In this document: one piece after another, positions 46,880 to 58,740 of the stretch
How positions within the stretch are numbered: the stretch's first letter is position 1
Layout: every line of letters starts with the position of its first letter
Origin: Prostheceraeus crozeri
Taxonomy: Eukaryota > Platyhelminthes > Polycladida > Euryleptidae
Length of the DNA: 64,000 nt
Reading direction: 5' to 3'
Assembly: GCA_907163375.1 (NCBI GenBank)
Contig: CAJQUW010011034.1
Span: 169,501-233,500 of the forward strand
The notes under the pieces: model-generated
The model's input: only the letters and a program-made list of their open reading frames with translations
Databases searched by the model: none
Told to the model about the DNA's origin: nothing
Program-made: the position numbers and the translations under genes

Positions 46880-48110
46880 GTTCAGGTCAGGACCAAGTTT
46901 GCACTTGAAAAGCTGACGGATTCATCTTGTAATGATTTCATGGTCAATAACATATTCAATTTCATTAAAGAAATCAAAAATGAAGGAATAGATGTTAGTG
47001 AAGTCATGGTTTCATATGATGTGTTATCTCTGTCTTAATGAAACAATTTAAACAATGGCAAATCGAGCGTTTTCAGAGAATCATTTAAATAAGGCCACAG
47101 GATTGAATCTCAAGAAGGAACAGGTCATTGAGCTATTATAACTAACAACAAAAGATCAACTTTTCTACTGGATGATGCATTTTATAAACAGGTCAACGGC
47201 GTAGCTATGGAAAGCCTTCTCGATCCATTATTTGCAAATGTATTTTTATAAGAATTGGAGGGAAATCTGCTATTATCAAATTCTCTACCAAGACATTTGA
47301 CATGTGGGATTTGCTCAATAACAACTGAAGCAAGGAAACTTCTTGATGTCCTTTTCAACCTTCATCCATCCATGAAATTTACAATGAAGTTGGAAAATGA
47401 TAATTCCTTATCATTCTTGAGCACAACAATAACAATAACAAACAATGATTTTTCATCTGATGTGTACCGCAAGCCGACAACAGTGGATTACTGCTAAATA
47501 GTCATGTCGACCTATAGTCACTGCTGAAAATCATGTTGCATCGTGCTTATAAACTTACACCGACATGGTCAGATTTTCCTGTCAAAGTCGAAAGACTAAG
47601 AAAACTTTTCATAAAATTGCAGCATTCTAATGCTCCAGCACATTGCAACAATTTCTGAACCGTTAGATGGAAGAAAAGAGTGACGAAAAGAAGAGGGAAG
47701 ATGGGAAATCATCAAAATTTACAACAGGCAATATCAAGTTGCAAAATGCAGAAATTGGGACTGATATTCTTGAAGTATTCAAAAATGCTGAAGTGGAATC
47801 TTTCATAACCAACCTTGTTCCGAAGCCTGAGCTGACAAACAGTCACGATACTGTTTTGAATTTCAATGTGATTTGTGTGATGTAAATTATGTAGGCTGAA
47901 TATCGAGACACTTATTTGAAAGGGTTGAGAAGCACAGACAGTCTTCGTCATCAATTAGGGCACATTGACAACATTATCATGGGGATAATAGCATCAATCT
48001 GACACAAGATCTTGAAGCGATGCTGCAAGATATGATTACTGCTGCACAAAATGCTGCAAATAAAGCTCAAAAAGGCTTCAATCAATGGACAGAGTGACTC
48101 ATTGAAACCG
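46880..48110 (+). pseudogene. Penelope-like retroelement: RT and GIY-YIG remnants
   Basis: Colinear blocks in several frames form a Penelope-like polyprotein. RT blocks: ALEKLTDSSCNDFMVNN, VMVSYDVLSLS (46990-47037), QVNGVAMESLLDPLFANVF (47192-47251), then KFTMKLENDNSLSFL and SDVYRKPTTVDY (to 47497). The canonical Y(V/A)DD block expected before TEARKLL is lost. A linker (PTWSDFPVKVERLRKLF, NIKLQNAEIG) leads to the GIY-YIG endonuclease region, NYVG then SRHLFERVEKHRQSSSSIRAH, near 47885-47970, with frame breaks. Such elements prime reverse transcription with their endonuclease. The copy is dead. VAMxS(L)xxPLxAN and YRKPT are characteristic of Penelope. Confidence 0.87.
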
Positions 48111-48289
48111 AGACTTTTTCAATAATTTTCCTTAGTCTAGATCTTGCAGTTTCTATTAGCCTTAATTTATTAAGTATGAGGATATCTACTGATTTTCTTC
48201 AAGGCAGTATTTGTTCATTTAGGATTCCACACATCATACAACTTATCATCGTTTTTTATGCAATTGTAATTTAAATATCATGCAGGAAT

Positions 48290-48360
48290 TTTAAAAATAA
48301 AAAGATTTCTGACGATGGCCACTTCAGATGGTCGAAAAATTAAGTTTGTATTCTTATTGA
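48290..48360 (+). ncRNA. Hammerhead-ribozyme-like motif 3' of the Penelope remnant
   Basis: CTGACGA (48309-48315) fits the conserved CUGANGA core. GGCCA (48317-48321) and TGGTC (48329-48333) can pair as a 5-bp helix II, and GAAA follows at once (48334-48337). Upstream AATAAAAAGA and downstream TTCTTATT could form an imperfect helix I. Helix III after GAAA is very short and AT-only, and a clear UH cleavage site is not obvious, so this copy may be degenerate. Published work has found hammerhead motifs in Penelope-like elements, and the position about 200 bp after the endonuclease fits. Confidence 0.45.
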
Positions 48361-50453
48361 TGTCAAAAATTATTACAAGAGCGCTATTTATCAAATCAAA
48401 AACTCGATAGGTTGCTTTTCTTATGTTCAGATTCAATTCAAAATATAAAGATCGTCCACGACACACCATCCGTTATCAACAGTGTTAAATTTTTCGAATA
48501 TCATGTCGAAACTCTTGATGAGGCATGACAAGACATGCATTATTTTAATATGTAGTTAATTTTTAAACTGAACACAATGCAAGAACATCTATCGAAATAT
48601 TCAAATTTAAATTATTCTCTAATTTAATATAAACTAACAATGCCGCTGAAATGTTCATGCTAAATCAGGAAGCCATATCAAAAAGATGTACAAATTTTAT
48701 GGAGTAAATTCAGCCTCCCCTCAAGCCATCATCAGTAGCAACGATTTAAACTTGTCTCCGTTTGAAGATCTCACAATTCAGCACTATGAAGTAATAATGT
48801 ACCTATTAATGAAAAAGTCCACATTGAGAATTACATGACAGCATTTACTTCTATCTAATTGACGCCAACAAATTTTAAAATAGAGCAAAATTTCTCAAAG
48901 GAGGTTTTCCAGGGCCTCATTTATTCATTATTGAATAGGTACTTGAGCACAAGTGATTTAAGTGTATTTACCGCTACATCCATCACAAGCAGGGTTTACT
49001 TACATGCAAATCTTGGTTATCATTCACTTACTTACACATGGGTTTATCATATTTCAATATCTCAATTACTTTCTGCTTGGAAGTTAAGGGACTCGCCTTT
49101 AAATGCGTCTTTGGCGTCAAGATACAGTGTGTCTCAAAAGTCCAGGAGATTGTGCCATTTCATTTACGTTACATATTACAATGCTTCCCTTCTAGTCAAA
49201 CGGAAGAAGAGACGAGCTGTCTAATTCTGCGGCTACATCATTCGATGACTTTGAAGAAAGACTGGAAGATGTTAAGACCGTAGACTCAACTAAATATTTG
49301 AATCCTAAAATACATATGAAATTGATTAAAAGGTTTAGCATTTAGAAATGGAAAAGTTTTTGAATGATTGATAGATTTTGGCATGAGCCGAAGCAGTATG
49401 GATACAGATGGTCCCGTCGCACTTATTAGATGTTACTATTCTTCGAATAAAAGTGCTTCTGCTGCAATAAGAAAGTTTTTGCGCCTTGTTTTTCAATTGA
49501 AATTCATTTTAGAAAACAGTGTGCAAGTGTATGTAACGAAACCTGCAAAGTCTAGTCGCTAATTTTTTACAAAGTTACGTGAATTGTACTTTCAACCATT
49601 CAACATGACCACGAAATCAATGATTATGCGTAATTTACACTTAAACTGCTAAAATTCATGTACTTTAGTGCAGAGACTCTACAGCAGGCGTTGGAATATG
49701 TACATTGTCGCTACTCTATTTATTGATTCCTCAGATAATAACTAGGCACTGCACTTGCTTACTGGTTGCTACAGTATCAATCATAACTTGATGTCTCTTG
49801 GCATTTCATTTGAATCTTACTGAGTTAATTGGCGGTGAATTAATGCGTATATCATCTTCGGCATTTTTGAAGAAATTGACAAATTGCATTAAGAGTGGTA
49901 ATATGCACAAAAAACATTGTTCCCTCTATAACACTGCTGACTGAAAATACATTAGATAGGCGCCCTCAATGATGGGCGGCAAAAGTCGTGAACATTGACA
50001 GTCTAGCAACCTGGAGACGTGGAACATTTATTCATAAACCACATCAGCATCTTGCCATTCCTCTTTGTACCTCCCGAGTGTAATTCAGGTTCAGACCCTA
50101 TGACTCCTATACAATCAAGGAGAAGACACAAACTCGGAGACATTTGACGTTCATGAACAAAGGTACGAGATACACACAGCCCACTTTAACGTCGCCAACA
50201 ATTTCTAGAGGCGGCTTTTCTTTTAAATAAAATGTATCTTAAGATAAAGAAAAGGAACATCAATCACATAATGGGTGAATTATGAAGATTATGATAATAT
50301 GAAGAGATAATTTCAAAACTACGTCAGCAAAGAATATCAAAATGTAGCAGATAATTAATAGCACGCTTTGTAGCTGCAATAATGTCGCACATGATGTTGG
50401 ATTAATATAATAATAAGTTGCAATTCAATAGACGGATATGATTGTAAACCAGG
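48361..50453. other. Intergenic DNA, nothing firm
   Basis: The first few hundred bases may be the 3' UTR of the Penelope-like element. Nothing else is recognised; small open frames at 48859-49283 have no domain. Confidence 0.45.
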
Positions 50454-50545
50454 GATGGGCAAGTGAACCCATAGTCGAGGGCCACTTTCAAGTATCACTC
50501 GCCGTCGGTTAACGTCAAAGACCCTGTGGTCACACTTTGGCCCGC
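50454..50545 (+). mobile_element. Possible solitary hAT left end
   Basis: CAGGGATGGGCAAGTGAACC then GAGGGCCAC resembles the CAGTGGTGGGCAAC...GAGGGCCAC left end of the hAT at 3134. I could not find the matching right end or a second copy of the flanking octamer TTGTAAAC, so it may be a truncated copy. Confidence 0.4.
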
Positions 50546-52509
50546 GCAGTTGTACATTTGACTATTTTTGTTGCCTCAATACTTAGATTATTCTCCTTTC
50601 ATTTTGAATTTTAGGGAAAACACGAGTATATAATGCTCAAGTATTTGAAGTGTATTTGTAGCCTATGCACTGTACAATGAAATATTCGTTAAAGAAAATA
50701 TTCCTGTATAATTATGTGGTGCGAACATTTTCATGGAAAACCATGAAATGTGACCACAGCACACACTCATGTCATTTAAGATTTCTTCATCCAGCAGTTT
50801 ATTGAGCAAGGGACCGACTTTACCATGTGGAATTCCAATATATTCTATTGCTTTTGGAATCGCTTTTCCATTTTCTTTGCAATTTAAGCGGTATGAAAAT
50901 TGAATGCTGAAAGTGAATGACCAAAGTCGTCATTAGATAAATGCTTTCGGGGCCGATTCAATAATCACGTGTCCTGGCCGTGCCGAGAGAAGGAACCAGA
51001 CTTGGCCGTGTCCAAGCTTGGATTTTCGGAAGCACGAAGAGACGGACCGGGACGTCATATCTATCATAATGAACGCTAATATCATCATACACTGACGGGT
51101 GGGACATGAACTCCTCATTGACATGCGCTCCTAATCTTCTATCTCAGAGCGATTCCATCAATAGACCAGTGGAGGGCGCAGTTAATCGATTCCGCTCGAT
51201 TAATCGTACGACAGAATCAATCGCGCGATTCTTGAATGACCAGGAATCGCGAGATTTTTTTGCTAAGTGACTTCTCAGTGAAATTTGCTTGATGAGGGAA
51301 AAATTAGGATGTTTTCCTATTCTCTCGTTCAACATTTGAAATAATTGCACTGAATGAAATTGTGACACTTGCGTGCAGGTGCCGAACCTAAGATCAAACA
51401 TGTAGCTGTAGAGTACGTATATAGAGCTGCTGTGTCACGTAATTTTTTTATTCTCAGACCACAGTAAATCTCTATGGGAATCCTGTGGTAAGTCGTCGCA
51501 GTAAGGCATCATTCTATGCAATAGCATTAAACATGATCGCTTTTATGCAATTGACGTCATGCATGCTGTCAAGCATAAGGAGGACCCTTTCATTTTAAAT
51601 CTCCGCATTGAAAGCGTGAAAGTTATTGATAAGAATTAATGCCTGATTTACATCTAACATGCACGCTATGGACTTAAACTCGGTAACAATTGTGCTCTAA
51701 TATAGTCAAATATTTGCTAATACTTTGTTAACTTTGGTTTCAGATGATTGATACATGATTACAAGATTGATGGAAGATGCGGTAAATGCCTGATAAAATA
51801 TAAGCCCAAAAAGAACACCAAAAGAATCAAAACTGGAAAATGCAAATACTAGGTAGCAAAAAGCGTCGACCACACGCTAGTCGACGCATGTCGCTGGATC
51901 TGTCCCTGTCTTAATAGCCTTCAATCCGGTGTTATATTTTAGAATTTCCTACGTGTTGGCCTCCTATCGGAAACAAAATAATAGCTAGATTCTCCGGTGG
52001 GAAACAAATTCATAGATAGATTTTTCGCAGTAGGAATGCAGATATAGTCTAATTTTCCTATAGCATATCTTCTTGCAGACTACGCATATTATATTGCTCC
52101 TTGATGCACTTTGTGTCACATGCTGTGCATATTAATATTAAAAAAAACAGAAAAAATGTTATATTTTACATTTTACCACTCATGATAAAATTTCCTGCAA
52201 TTATACCTCAATTAAAAACAATATTTTATCCATCAGTTATACTTCATTCATAAAAGCGTTTCAAATCCATGGCAGTCCATACCAAACACTTATTTATATA
52301 TGCGCCAATACATGAGTTTACTGATGAGTTGGAACATATGTCATTTTGTTAACCACAGCAATTCTACGAAAATTCTAGCATGATGAGAAAATGTAAATCA
52401 CAGCTTATGTTGTGATTTATAAGCACTGGGCGGAAATTCTATAACGCATCCATTCTATGATCTATTTTCCTACCGGAAGTGTATAAGGCAGGATAATGCA
52501 AATCATAAC
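50546..52509. other. Intergenic DNA, nothing firm
   Basis: CAGTGGAGGGCGCAG at 51170 also looks like a hAT end and is followed by small inverted TCGATTAATCG motifs, but no partner end was found. No gene is supported. Confidence 0.4.
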
Positions 52510-55500
52510 ACCGGCAGCCAGAACGAGCAGAACGACTTTCAGCAGGGAACGAGGCCGAAAATGAGATTTTCACAGAATGACGTGCATCACATGTCTACTA
52601 CGAATCGGTGCGTCTGTCGAGTTCTAGTTAGTCCATCTTCTTGTAAGACAAGATAAAGGAAAAACACAAGTAAATGGGTCATTCCACGACGATTCAACAA
52701 AATTTTGGAAAATTTTGTGGCACTAAGTCTCAGATTTTGCTGATTTTTGGATATATGTTTGCTATACCATAGAAAAGACCAAATCCGAAATATTAACTTC
52801 CAATTTTGAATATAGCGGTATCTAGAGCTATTTTTAGAAATTTACTTTTTTCCAAATTTTTGAAATTCTCAAAATTTGAATTTTTACGTCGCTGTAAATT
52901 TTTTCTGTATGTTCGTTACATAACCAAACTTTGCATGCAGCATTAGTTTGGTATAAAGGAATTCCTGTATGAATTTCAACGGGTAGCTGGCATGCAGAAC
53001 GGAGCTACATGGCTTCAAAGAATGGTAAAAAATAGCGTCCGCGAAAAGACACAAAAAATTTAAACTAATCTCACAACTTTCTGTATTCTTGTTACCCGCA
53101 ATAACCATGTATATCAGTGTGCTTTACATCTGTAATCTTAAGCGGCAACCAGAATACAGAGAGCTACACCAGACATTCAAAAATCGTGTTTTTTCAAAAA
53201 ATGCCAAAAATGGCTGTTTTCAAGGTGGGCTAGCTTTTATTCTGTATGCCAGCTTTGGCTCCAAATTGATACTGAAACTCAGAAACATGCTCAATTACTT
53301 GTAGAAGAAATTTGATCAGGTAGCCGATAGTTAAAGTGGTATAAATTGGCCAATTTCGATTTTGCACATTTTTTCAATAGATGATGTCAATATTCTATGA
53401 GTAGTATCGAGAAGTAGCATTTATAGTACAATAGCACTTGAAAACGTTAAGTTGGTGTGCAGTAAGAAATTGTTCCCTTTGATAGATATTATACATGAAA
53501 CTTTGATATATTGCAATAGAGCCAAATATGACTTTTGAAGTTCGAGTTTTGTTGGACTAAATATGCTTTATCAATCGACATGCTACTTTTGAATAGTAAA
53601 GTTTGTGCGAAATGCTCAGGATCGATTTATCCTACAGTTTTCTGTAGCAATCAATTACTTTTAGTAATCTCAATTATTCTATTGGTGAGATATCATTCAC
53701 AACGAACCGCAGAAGCGCCCTAATGCATTAGCAACAAACACTATTTCAGAGTTGATGCTGAAAAATATTGTGTACAAAAGATGCGCAAGACAATTCGATT
53801 GTGATGGAAAGTGATTTGGTTGGATGAAATATGTAGAATCTCTTTCAATAACAGATACAGATGACAAATAACAGATGACTGATTTATACTTATGAATCAC
53901 CATGATCATCAGTTAGCATTGAAAGATCCTTCATACAGGAAATGCATTTTTGATTACACCAATCAATAGGTAAACCTCAATTTGAAAACAATAGGCCTAT
54001 TGATATTTTAGTATCATGATATTGTGAAAATATTGATCATGAGAAGCCACTCCATTCCGTTTTGAGGTCTTTCAGTAGCATTCTAAATTGATCACGTAAT
54101 TTCATTCACGACAATGCATTTGGTAATCTATTGGGGTCTACTAGATTAAGATTAATGGCTCGTGGGCATCGATCAAAAAACATTCTGGGATACTGAGTCA
54201 GTCAAAAGCTATTCACACTATCACAGCATGAAATTATATGCAGATTCCATTTCTACGGTTCGTTGTGAATGATATCTCACCAATAGAATAATTGAGATTA
54301 CTAAAAGTAATTGATTGCTACAGAAAACTGTAGGATAAATCGATCCTGAGCATTTCGCACAAACTTTACTATTCAAAAGTAGCATGTCGATTGATAAAGC
54401 ATATTTAGTCCAACAAAACTCGAACTTCAAAAGTCATATTTGGCTCTATTGCAATATATCAAAGTTTCATGTATAATATCTATCAAAGGGAACAATTTCT
54501 TACCGCACACCAACTTAACGTTTTCAAGTGCTATTGTACTATAAATGCTACTTCTCGATACTACTCATAGAATATTGACATCATCTATTGAAAAAATGTG
54601 CAAAATCGAAATTGGCCAATTTATACCACTTTAACTATCGGATACCTGATCAAATTTCTTCTACAAGTAATTGAGCATGTTTCTGAGTTTCAGTATCAAT
54701 TTGGAGCCAAAGCTGGCATACAGAATAAAAGCTAGCCCACCTTGAAAACAGCCATTTTTGGCATTTTTTGAAAAAACACGATTTTTGAATGTCTGGTGTA
54801 GCTCTCTGTATTCTGGTTGCCGCTTAAGATTACAGATGTAAAGCACACTGATATACATGGTTATTGCGGGTAACAAGAATACAGAAAGTTGTGAGATTAG
54901 TTTAAATTTTTTGTGTCTTTTCGCGGACGCTATTTTTCACCATTCTTTGAAGCCATGTAGCTCCGTTCTGCATGCCAGCTACCCGTTGAAATTCATACAG
55001 GAATTCCTTTATACCAAACTAATGCTGCATGCAAAGTTTGGTTATGTAACGAACATACAGAAAAAATTTACAGCGACGTAAAAATTCAAATTTTGAGAAT
55101 TTCAAAAATTTGGAAAAAAGTAAATTTCTAAAAATAGCTCTAGATACCGCTATATTCAAAATTGGAAGTTAATATTTCGGAATTGGTCTTTTCTATGGTA
55201 TAGCAAACATATATCCAAAAATCAGCAAAATCTGAGACTTAGTGCCACAAAATTTTCCAAAATTTTGTTGAATCGTCGTGGAATGACCCAAATCCAATTT
55301 GACGCAGATTGCAGTTTTTGGCAAAATGAAACTTTCTATGTTTTCTCTGATTAAACAAAAAGTACCAGAGTCATAATTTTTGACATGAAATGTCTTTGGG
55401 TCATTTCCTGTAATGTTCATGCATCCCTGTCTGTAAATTTAAACACATTTAGATTTGGTAAGCCTCTTTATGTCGGCAAGCACAAGCATTTTGAACAACT

Positions 55501-55580
55501 TTATCCACATTCAACCACATTCTCACATACATTGCCGTTCAGAAGCATGATAATAGCACATGCACATCACAGGAAATGAC
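52510..55580. mobile_element. Foldback family A, copy A2, interrupted by a palindrome
   Basis: The left part (52510-52675) matches the family A left arm from CCGGCAGCCAGAACGAG onwards. The arm resumes at 55290-55293 after the 2.6-kb palindromic insert and continues through GACGCAGATTGCAGTTTTTG to TGACATGAAATGTCTTTGGG. The loop that follows (about 55400-55580) is inverted relative to copies A1 and A4. The right arm is missing after CAGGAAATGAC, so the copy is truncated. Confidence 0.85.
52676..55289. mobile_element. 2.6-kb near-perfect palindromic element
   Basis: The left arm (52676 to about 53712) and right arm (about 54253-55289) are inverted copies of about 1.04 kb, starting GGGTCATTCCACGACGATTC at each outer end. 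By eye only about five substitutions separate them (for example near 52791, 53028, 53309 and 53470). The spacer of about 540 bp (53713-54252) is unique. AAAT flanks the element on both sides (52672-52675, 55290-55293), consistent with a 4-bp target duplication, and sister copies of the interrupted family A element show the empty site. Mirrored short open frames in the arms have no known domain and I do not treat them as genes. The superfamily is unknown. Confidence 0.9.
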
Positions 55581-56664
55581 TATTAATTATTGATTATTAT
55601 GATTATTATGAAATTGATTATCTAAGATAATTGATTTTTATAAGCATAATTTGCGACATGTATTTTTAGATGGTCAGTATCTAAAATATAGTCGAGGGAC
55701 AAGCCTTGGCCTTTCAATTGAAGATCACGGGACTGGCCTGGGCCCTGGCAACCGACAAATGCAGCCCTGTCCCACTCTGGACATGATCCTTTCAAAGAAA
55801 GAGGAGAATGTCCCTCCTTATCAGCAGTCTATCAACACCTAAATCTTAGAGTCACCTGGATTCAATACACGTCACTTAGACCACTGTTCTTTAAATGCGG
55901 TTCATGTGATTGCGCATGCCCATAGATAAGCATATTTCATCTTTTCTTGTGGATGCGTCAATTCTGTATTCAGTTCATACAGCAGCCAAGTTCAGACTCA
56001 TGATAGAAATTGGATCTGATTTAGGACCCCAACGTAATGTGCATCTGAAATAACTTACAAAAATTTAATTATTATTGAATCTATATATAATCATATATAT
56101 ATACTACATCTATGTAGTACTGTCTGCGTGTATATAGGCATAGTTATATACTGCATAAATGTAGCACATATAAATGCTCAATTGATTTCTTTCACACTAT
56201 AATAGATTTCTGCATGCATGTATTTTTGGTTGATTTAACCAAAAAAGTTGTTTTAATATGGTTTAAGTTAGTGGTCCAGCATGCATGCAGTACTAAAGTG
56301 TAACTGATGAAGGTAAAATTGGTCTGGACGCTGCCCTGCTGGGAAAATCTCCTTTGTTCTGAGCCTTTTAAAAGAGGGCATCACTTTGATGTGGAGAATG
56401 AAAGTAGCCTTGGAATTCAAAGTCTCAAACCTGATGTCGTAGCTTTCGATTCCACAGTCGTGGTCATCATCTTCCCAGACTCGAAATGGTGAAAGATTCT
56501 TGATTCTGGAATTTCTTCAATTGCTGGTGCGGATTTTTCTACGACATTGCAGATCACCGTTGCAGATACCGCAGACAGCACCGTTCGTTCATGGAAAACT
56601 GATTCGTCGGAAATAAGCTTCTTAAGTTAACCCAAATCGAATACAATGTCTTTTCGGATGCAAT
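55581..56664. other. Intergenic DNA with AT-rich microsatellites
   Basis: ATT/TTA-rich runs occur at about 55583-55640 and AT runs at about 56080-56107. A frame at 55651-55842 has no recognised domain. Confidence 0.45.
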
Positions 56665-57140
56665 GCGTGATTTTCAGGGCCTTCAGTGTGTCTGTAATAG
56701 GAATGCAATCCACATGCACTCCATGTGCCTGCGCATAGGAGATTGCAATCCAACTTCCACGTGCCTGTCAAATGCGCAATGCAATCTACACTGTAAACTA
56801 TGCAATACCAAAGCTACTTACGAAACGAGAATAGTAAAATGTACGAAAGCACATTTGTTCGTGCTCACACACTAAGAAAGCGATTAGCTTTCCTATTGGA
56901 CAATAAAGATGATCCAGTAGGAAAGCTATTCACTTTCGCAGTGTATGAGCCCGAACAATAGCGCTTTCGTACATTTTGTTATTCTCGTTTTGTATATCGG
57001 TTTCGTAGTCAAAATCAGTCAGCTTTCGTACTCTACAGTTTACAGTGCACATACACTCCACGTGCCTGCGAAATGCGCGATGCAATCCACATACACTCCA
57101 TATGCCTGCACAAAGGAGACTGCAATCCAACCTATCAAGC
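56665..57140 (+). repeat. Minisatellite of about 40-bp units, interrupted
   Basis: Units share TCCA(T/C)(G/A)TGCCTG(C/T), then A(A/T)(A/G)(T/G)G and GCAATCCA. About three lie to the left (56665-56788) and two to three to the right (57048-57140) of a foldback insertion. Units differ by about 10-20%. Confidence 0.7.
56789..57047. mobile_element. Foldback (MITE-like) element in the minisatellite
   Basis: The ends CACTGTAAACT and AGTTTACAGTG are perfect 11-bp inverted repeats. The arms continue with matching blocks ACGAGAATA, AAAATGTACGAAAGC and AATAGCTTTCCTA-like sequence towards a short loop near 56900. The right arm has an extra segment of about 40 bp. A target duplication could not be fixed because the minisatellite itself is repetitive. 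Confidence 0.75.
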
Positions 57141-57479
57141 CAGCGTCTATATGCCATGATAAGCAACACCATACCGACTGATTACTATTGCTAGCGGATG
57201 ATGGCATGTCCTCGTGAATAATAGATATGGTAGCAACAAATCCTTTAGCGAAACATCTCTAGTTCAAGCCTTTCCACGCCTGACTCTACTGAAACATGTC
57301 TCAAGGTTGAGTTAAGATGTGAGAGAATTATTGGCAGATCGAATGTGTTACTTAATTGATAACGAAATTGTCACAAAATGAATTGATGCATTTGTCTATA
57401 TTTGAAGACTGGCGTACATTTGACACAAGCATAGATATGACTCAGAAAAGTGTCTGTATACAGTGAAAATTTTTATATC

Positions 57480-58740
57480 AAAAGATTCAGTTTTTTATGG
57501 AGATTACGTTCCTGCGGTCCAAAAAATTATTCGAGCAGTTTCTAAAAATGCTAAATTTTGGAAAATATATATGCTACCGGCATGAAGCCCCTTTATAAGT
57601 AGCATGAAACAAGTTGGTTATCAAAAGGAATGAATATCTGCTAATAAGCACCTTAATTAAGCGGAAATTACGCTGATGATCAATGAAATTTCATAAACCC
57701 ATAAGTCATTCCCTCCAAATCTTGAAGGAAAAGTTGAGTTTATTGAGAGTTTCTCGTCATGTTTTTAATTCAATTTTCAGCGGCATGATTTAATGATTCA
57801 CAAGGTGTCATTTTTTGAATATGAATAATTAATATGGATCCATTTGCATCTTTTAAAGTTCATTGTGATCAGTTTCTTTGATTACGATGCTTTGCTCTTT
57901 CAGTGGCAGCTTGTGATGATCACGCTTAAGAAAATATTCTTATTATAGAAAAGATGAGATTTAATCTATGGTAGCTCATCGAATTGCTAATTTAGCAAAC
58001 TATATTATATCTCCCACTTGTCATGACATGATGGATTTGCGGAATACTGTTCCTCATGTTATTCCTTATTATGTATTGCTATCATTATCAGTCAAATTCG
58101 TCTACATTTCTCAAAAGTGTAAAACTGCATGTTACTGGTTGTACTGGGTGTCGACCTGGTCTCGACTCATGTCCATTTAATGCAGCGGTTCCCAACCTTT
58201 TTGACAGGAAGAAAAAAGTGAAGAAATAGGATGTGAATTAAATATCTGATTGCTGTGGAATAACAAAGTCTTCCTGTCAGGTCATTTGCTGTAAATGCTA
58301 TTGGTACTATGTAACCCTTTATTACCTGCCGCATAGCTCCTTCTCTTCTCTTGCCATAGTTTTGTATATTTTGTAGATCTTTTTTCTATATCTCTTGATG
58401 TGAATTTCAAATTTTATTCTGTAAATCATTCACTTATTGCCTGATCATAGCTACGGATAGTAGGAGAAATATATTGCACTAATTAGCAATTATAAATAAT
58501 TTACTTGGCTCTTTCCAACCTCTAAAATATAAAATGATTAGCCAAGGAATATTCCCAAAAGTAAAAATGAATTATGATAAATCTCCCATATTATGTGTAC
58601 CCTTCAAAAGTCCTTCGCGTACCCCAGGTTGGGAACCCCTGATTTAATGGAATCGAAAGTGTATACACATTGGGGATTTAATAAATGCTGAGTTACCACT
58701 CTACATAATATACTTACTCTATGGTAGATATCTAATGCAA
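57480..58740 (+). repeat. Family C repeat, copy C2, split by a hAT MITE
   Basis: It aligns with 8205-9005 in the same orientation: ATCAAAAGGAATGAA, CGGCATGATTTAATGATTCA, TTAAGAAAATATTCTTATTA, GCTATCATTATCAGTCAAAT and ATACTTACTCTATGG at the end. The hAT at 58183-58641 interrupts it at ATTTAATG. Confidence 0.75.
58183..58641. mobile_element. hAT MITE (CAGCGGTTCCCAACC ends)
   Basis: The 459-bp element starts CAGCGGTTCCCAACCT and ends AGGTTGGGAACCCCTG, a 16-bp terminal inverted repeat with one difference. It has a perfect 8-bp target duplication, ATTTAATG, at 58175-58182 and 58642-58649. The empty site is visible in family C copies C1 and C3 (TTCATTTAATAAAATCG). There is no coding capacity. This is the best-defined element in the window. 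Confidence 0.95.

Noticed and set aside
51170-51290. CAGTGGAGGGCGCAG as a hAT left end
   Set aside because: No partner end or convincing 8-bp duplication was found in the window, so it is only mentioned in the gap description.
52884-55081. Mirrored short open frames in the two palindrome arms
   Set aside because: Identical frames are expected from identical arms. They are short, have no known domain and lie in low-complexity AT-rich DNA, so I do not call genes.
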